DNA from: Asaia bogorensis | GTDB lineage: Bacteria > Pseudomonadota > Alphaproteobacteria > Acetobacterales > Acetobacteraceae | Direction: 5' to 3' | Length of the DNA: 38,964 bases | Assembly (NCBI GenBank): GCA_945897825.1 | Contig: CAMDGX010000042.1 | Location: 1-38,964, forward strand | Part shown: positions 38,140-38,964 of the stretch, piece after piece | Layout: every line of letters starts with the position of its first letter | Numbering within the stretch: the stretch's first letter is position 1 | The notes under the pieces: model-generated | Told to the model about the DNA's origin: nothing | Seen by the model: the letters and a program-made list of their open reading frames with translations, nothing else | The model's database searches: none | Made by a program: the position numbers and the translations under genes

Positions 38140-38391
38140 TCACCTTCGCTGCAGTTTGGTCCTGCAAGTCCAGATTGGCTCGTCGAGACGGGCAGGGAGA
38201 AAATCGAGACCGGCGCTGCCATGCATCTGCGGTTTGACGAGCTTGAGCTTGGTGTTCCGGCCTTCGGTCTGGCCGTTCGACCATGCCGGGGTGAACGCCG
38301 CAGTGACCGCGGAGAGGTCGGCCTTGTTGCCTCTGGCAAACGATGCCAGCAAGCTCCCGGCCGTTTCATTCAGCCGCGGCGGCAGTGTGCG
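38140..38391 (-). pseudogene. Remnant of an ISL3-family transposase (C-terminal part)
   Basis: The minus strand reads FARGNKADLSAVTAAF, then PAWSNGQTEGRNTKLKLVKP and QMHGSAGLDFLPARL, ending at a stop at 38140. This matches the C-terminal core of ISL3 transposases, where W-S-N-G-x-x-E-G-x-x-x-x-L-K is typical. Only about 80 residues are left; the catalytic N-terminal and middle parts are absent upstream. Just beyond the stop, GGCTCTCACTCACC at 38131 looks like an insertion-sequence end of this family (GGCTCT...), which is tentative. The element is dead. Confidence 0.7.
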
Positions 38392-38964
38392 GATGGCAGT
38401 GTGGCCGTCGTGACGCCGGATGTGGCTTTCATCATGCCAGGACAGCCACCGTGGCAGCGATGGCGAGCAGCACGCGATGTGCAGAGGGGGCAGGAGGGCG
38501 ACCTGATGGTGTCCGCAAAGACGTTTCGGGACATGGCCGGGTGCCTATGTATGTCCTGGAGAGGCAATGCTTGGCCCCCAATGGCTCGGGAGCTGAAATA
38601 TAGCAGGGCTTGGGGCCAATTGCAGGTGGAACGATGTTGGTCAAAAGGCTGGTCTAGGAGGGGTCTTAGGGGGCCCTAGAAGTCTGCAACTTCAACAGGT
38701 AAGGAAGTTGGCGGAGGGAGTGCGCCCGGATTCGAACCTTCGCTGTGCGCCGGGAGGCCGGCAGGTGGTAGTGGATGAAAGAGCCATACGTCGAAGGAGT
38801 AGCCGCCCACGACGACCCCGAGTCATGCGTTGTCACTCGCGAGGGTGCCGGCGAAGCGTTGACAGGGGCACTGGCAAGCTGGGTATTGAGCCGCGAAAAG
38901 TTGAAACTCCAGGGCGCTGACGCTGTAGAGAAAAGCGGAAAGCAACACGGCGTGCACCGCCATG
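38392..38964. other. Right-end region without a supported gene
   Basis: It holds the right tRNA-like repeat (38708-38738) and an inverted repeat, TTGGCCCCCAA (38571-38581) with TTGGGGCCAA (38610-38619). Several open frames of 60-70 codons in mixed frames show no family or start signal. The last 250 bases include a TTGACA with no good -10 partner. Composition is mixed and the region looks like degraded mobile DNA. Confidence 0.5.
38708..38738 (+). repeat. Right copy of the 31-bp tRNA-Ser-3'-end-like direct repeat
   Basis: Reads TTGGCGGAGGGAG, then TGCGCCCGGATTCGAACC. On the minus strand it gives GGTTCGAATCC and ends CTCCCTCCGCCA, the T-loop and CCA end of a tRNA-Ser, but with six extra bases between T-loop and acceptor, and no anticodon half upstream. 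It is therefore not a working tRNA. It is the better-preserved partner of 25476-25506. Confidence 0.55.

Noticed and set aside
34799-38413. A plus-strand open frame of about 1200 codons crossing dctQ, dctM and dctP
   Set aside because: It overlaps three well-supported genes in other frames, is rich in Ala, Gly, Arg and Asp as GC-rich shadow frames are, and has no recognisable domain.
38708-38738. A tRNA-Ser gene
   Set aside because: Only a 3'-end-like stretch is present; spacing between T-loop and acceptor is wrong and no D-arm or anticodon arm is found next to it.

Overview
The window looks like chromosomal DNA of a GC-rich alphaproteobacterium, probably an acetic-acid-bacteria relative (Acetobacteraceae / Rhodospirillales). 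The support is the strong G/C bias at third codon positions, a Ros/MucR-type regulator, a single-chain biotin-dependent acyl-CoA carboxylase, several Tat-type (twin-arginine) substrate-binding proteins, and A/T-tract hairpins between genes that I recall from this group. The taxonomic call is inference. No rRNA gene, functional tRNA gene, CRISPR array or prophage is visible.

Layout. (A) 19-12284, minus strand: an eight-gene cluster with a Dpp/Opp-type ABC importer (binding protein, two permeases, two ATPases), then a double-length class III CoA-transferase, a single-chain acyl-CoA carboxylase and a second class III CoA-transferase. A divergent FadR-type GntR regulator (12446-13216) sits behind a perfect 16-bp palindrome next to a good sigma70-type promoter. 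The likely logic is import of an organic acid or acylated compound, activation by CoA transfer, and biotin-dependent carboxylation. (B) 13268-18206: a cyclase-family hydrolase, a membrane/spermidine-synthase fusion, a Tat-exported M28-like protein with lost metal ligands, an HNH endonuclease and a phospholipase/carboxylesterase. (C) 18284-25313: gluQRS, a two-gene YeeE/YedE sulfur-type transporter, a class IV aminotransferase, a D-2-hydroxyacid dehydrogenase, MucR, a YihY/BrkB membrane protein and an exported PRC-barrel protein. The intergenic spaces hold strong hairpins, including an 18-bp perfect stem between two A/T-tract hairpins.

(D) 25476-38738: a roughly 13-kb segment bounded by two direct copies of a 31-bp sequence resembling a tRNA-Ser 3' end (27/31 identical), with a decayed ISL3-type transposase just inside the right copy. 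It carries an IclR regulator and a tightly packed operon: Fe(II)/2-oxoglutarate dioxygenase, amidase, orphan peptide-type binding protein, YtcJ-like amidohydrolase and class III aminotransferase. A TRAP transporter (dctQ, dctM, and a convergent TakP-like binding protein) follows. The operon reads as uptake and breakdown of an amide- or peptide-like compound: C-N hydrolysis, oxidation, then transamination. The flanking repeats and transposase remnant raise the possibility of a mobile or once-mobile catabolic island.

Coding density is high. Because GC content is extreme, long open frames occur antisense to almost every gene, and these were not annotated.
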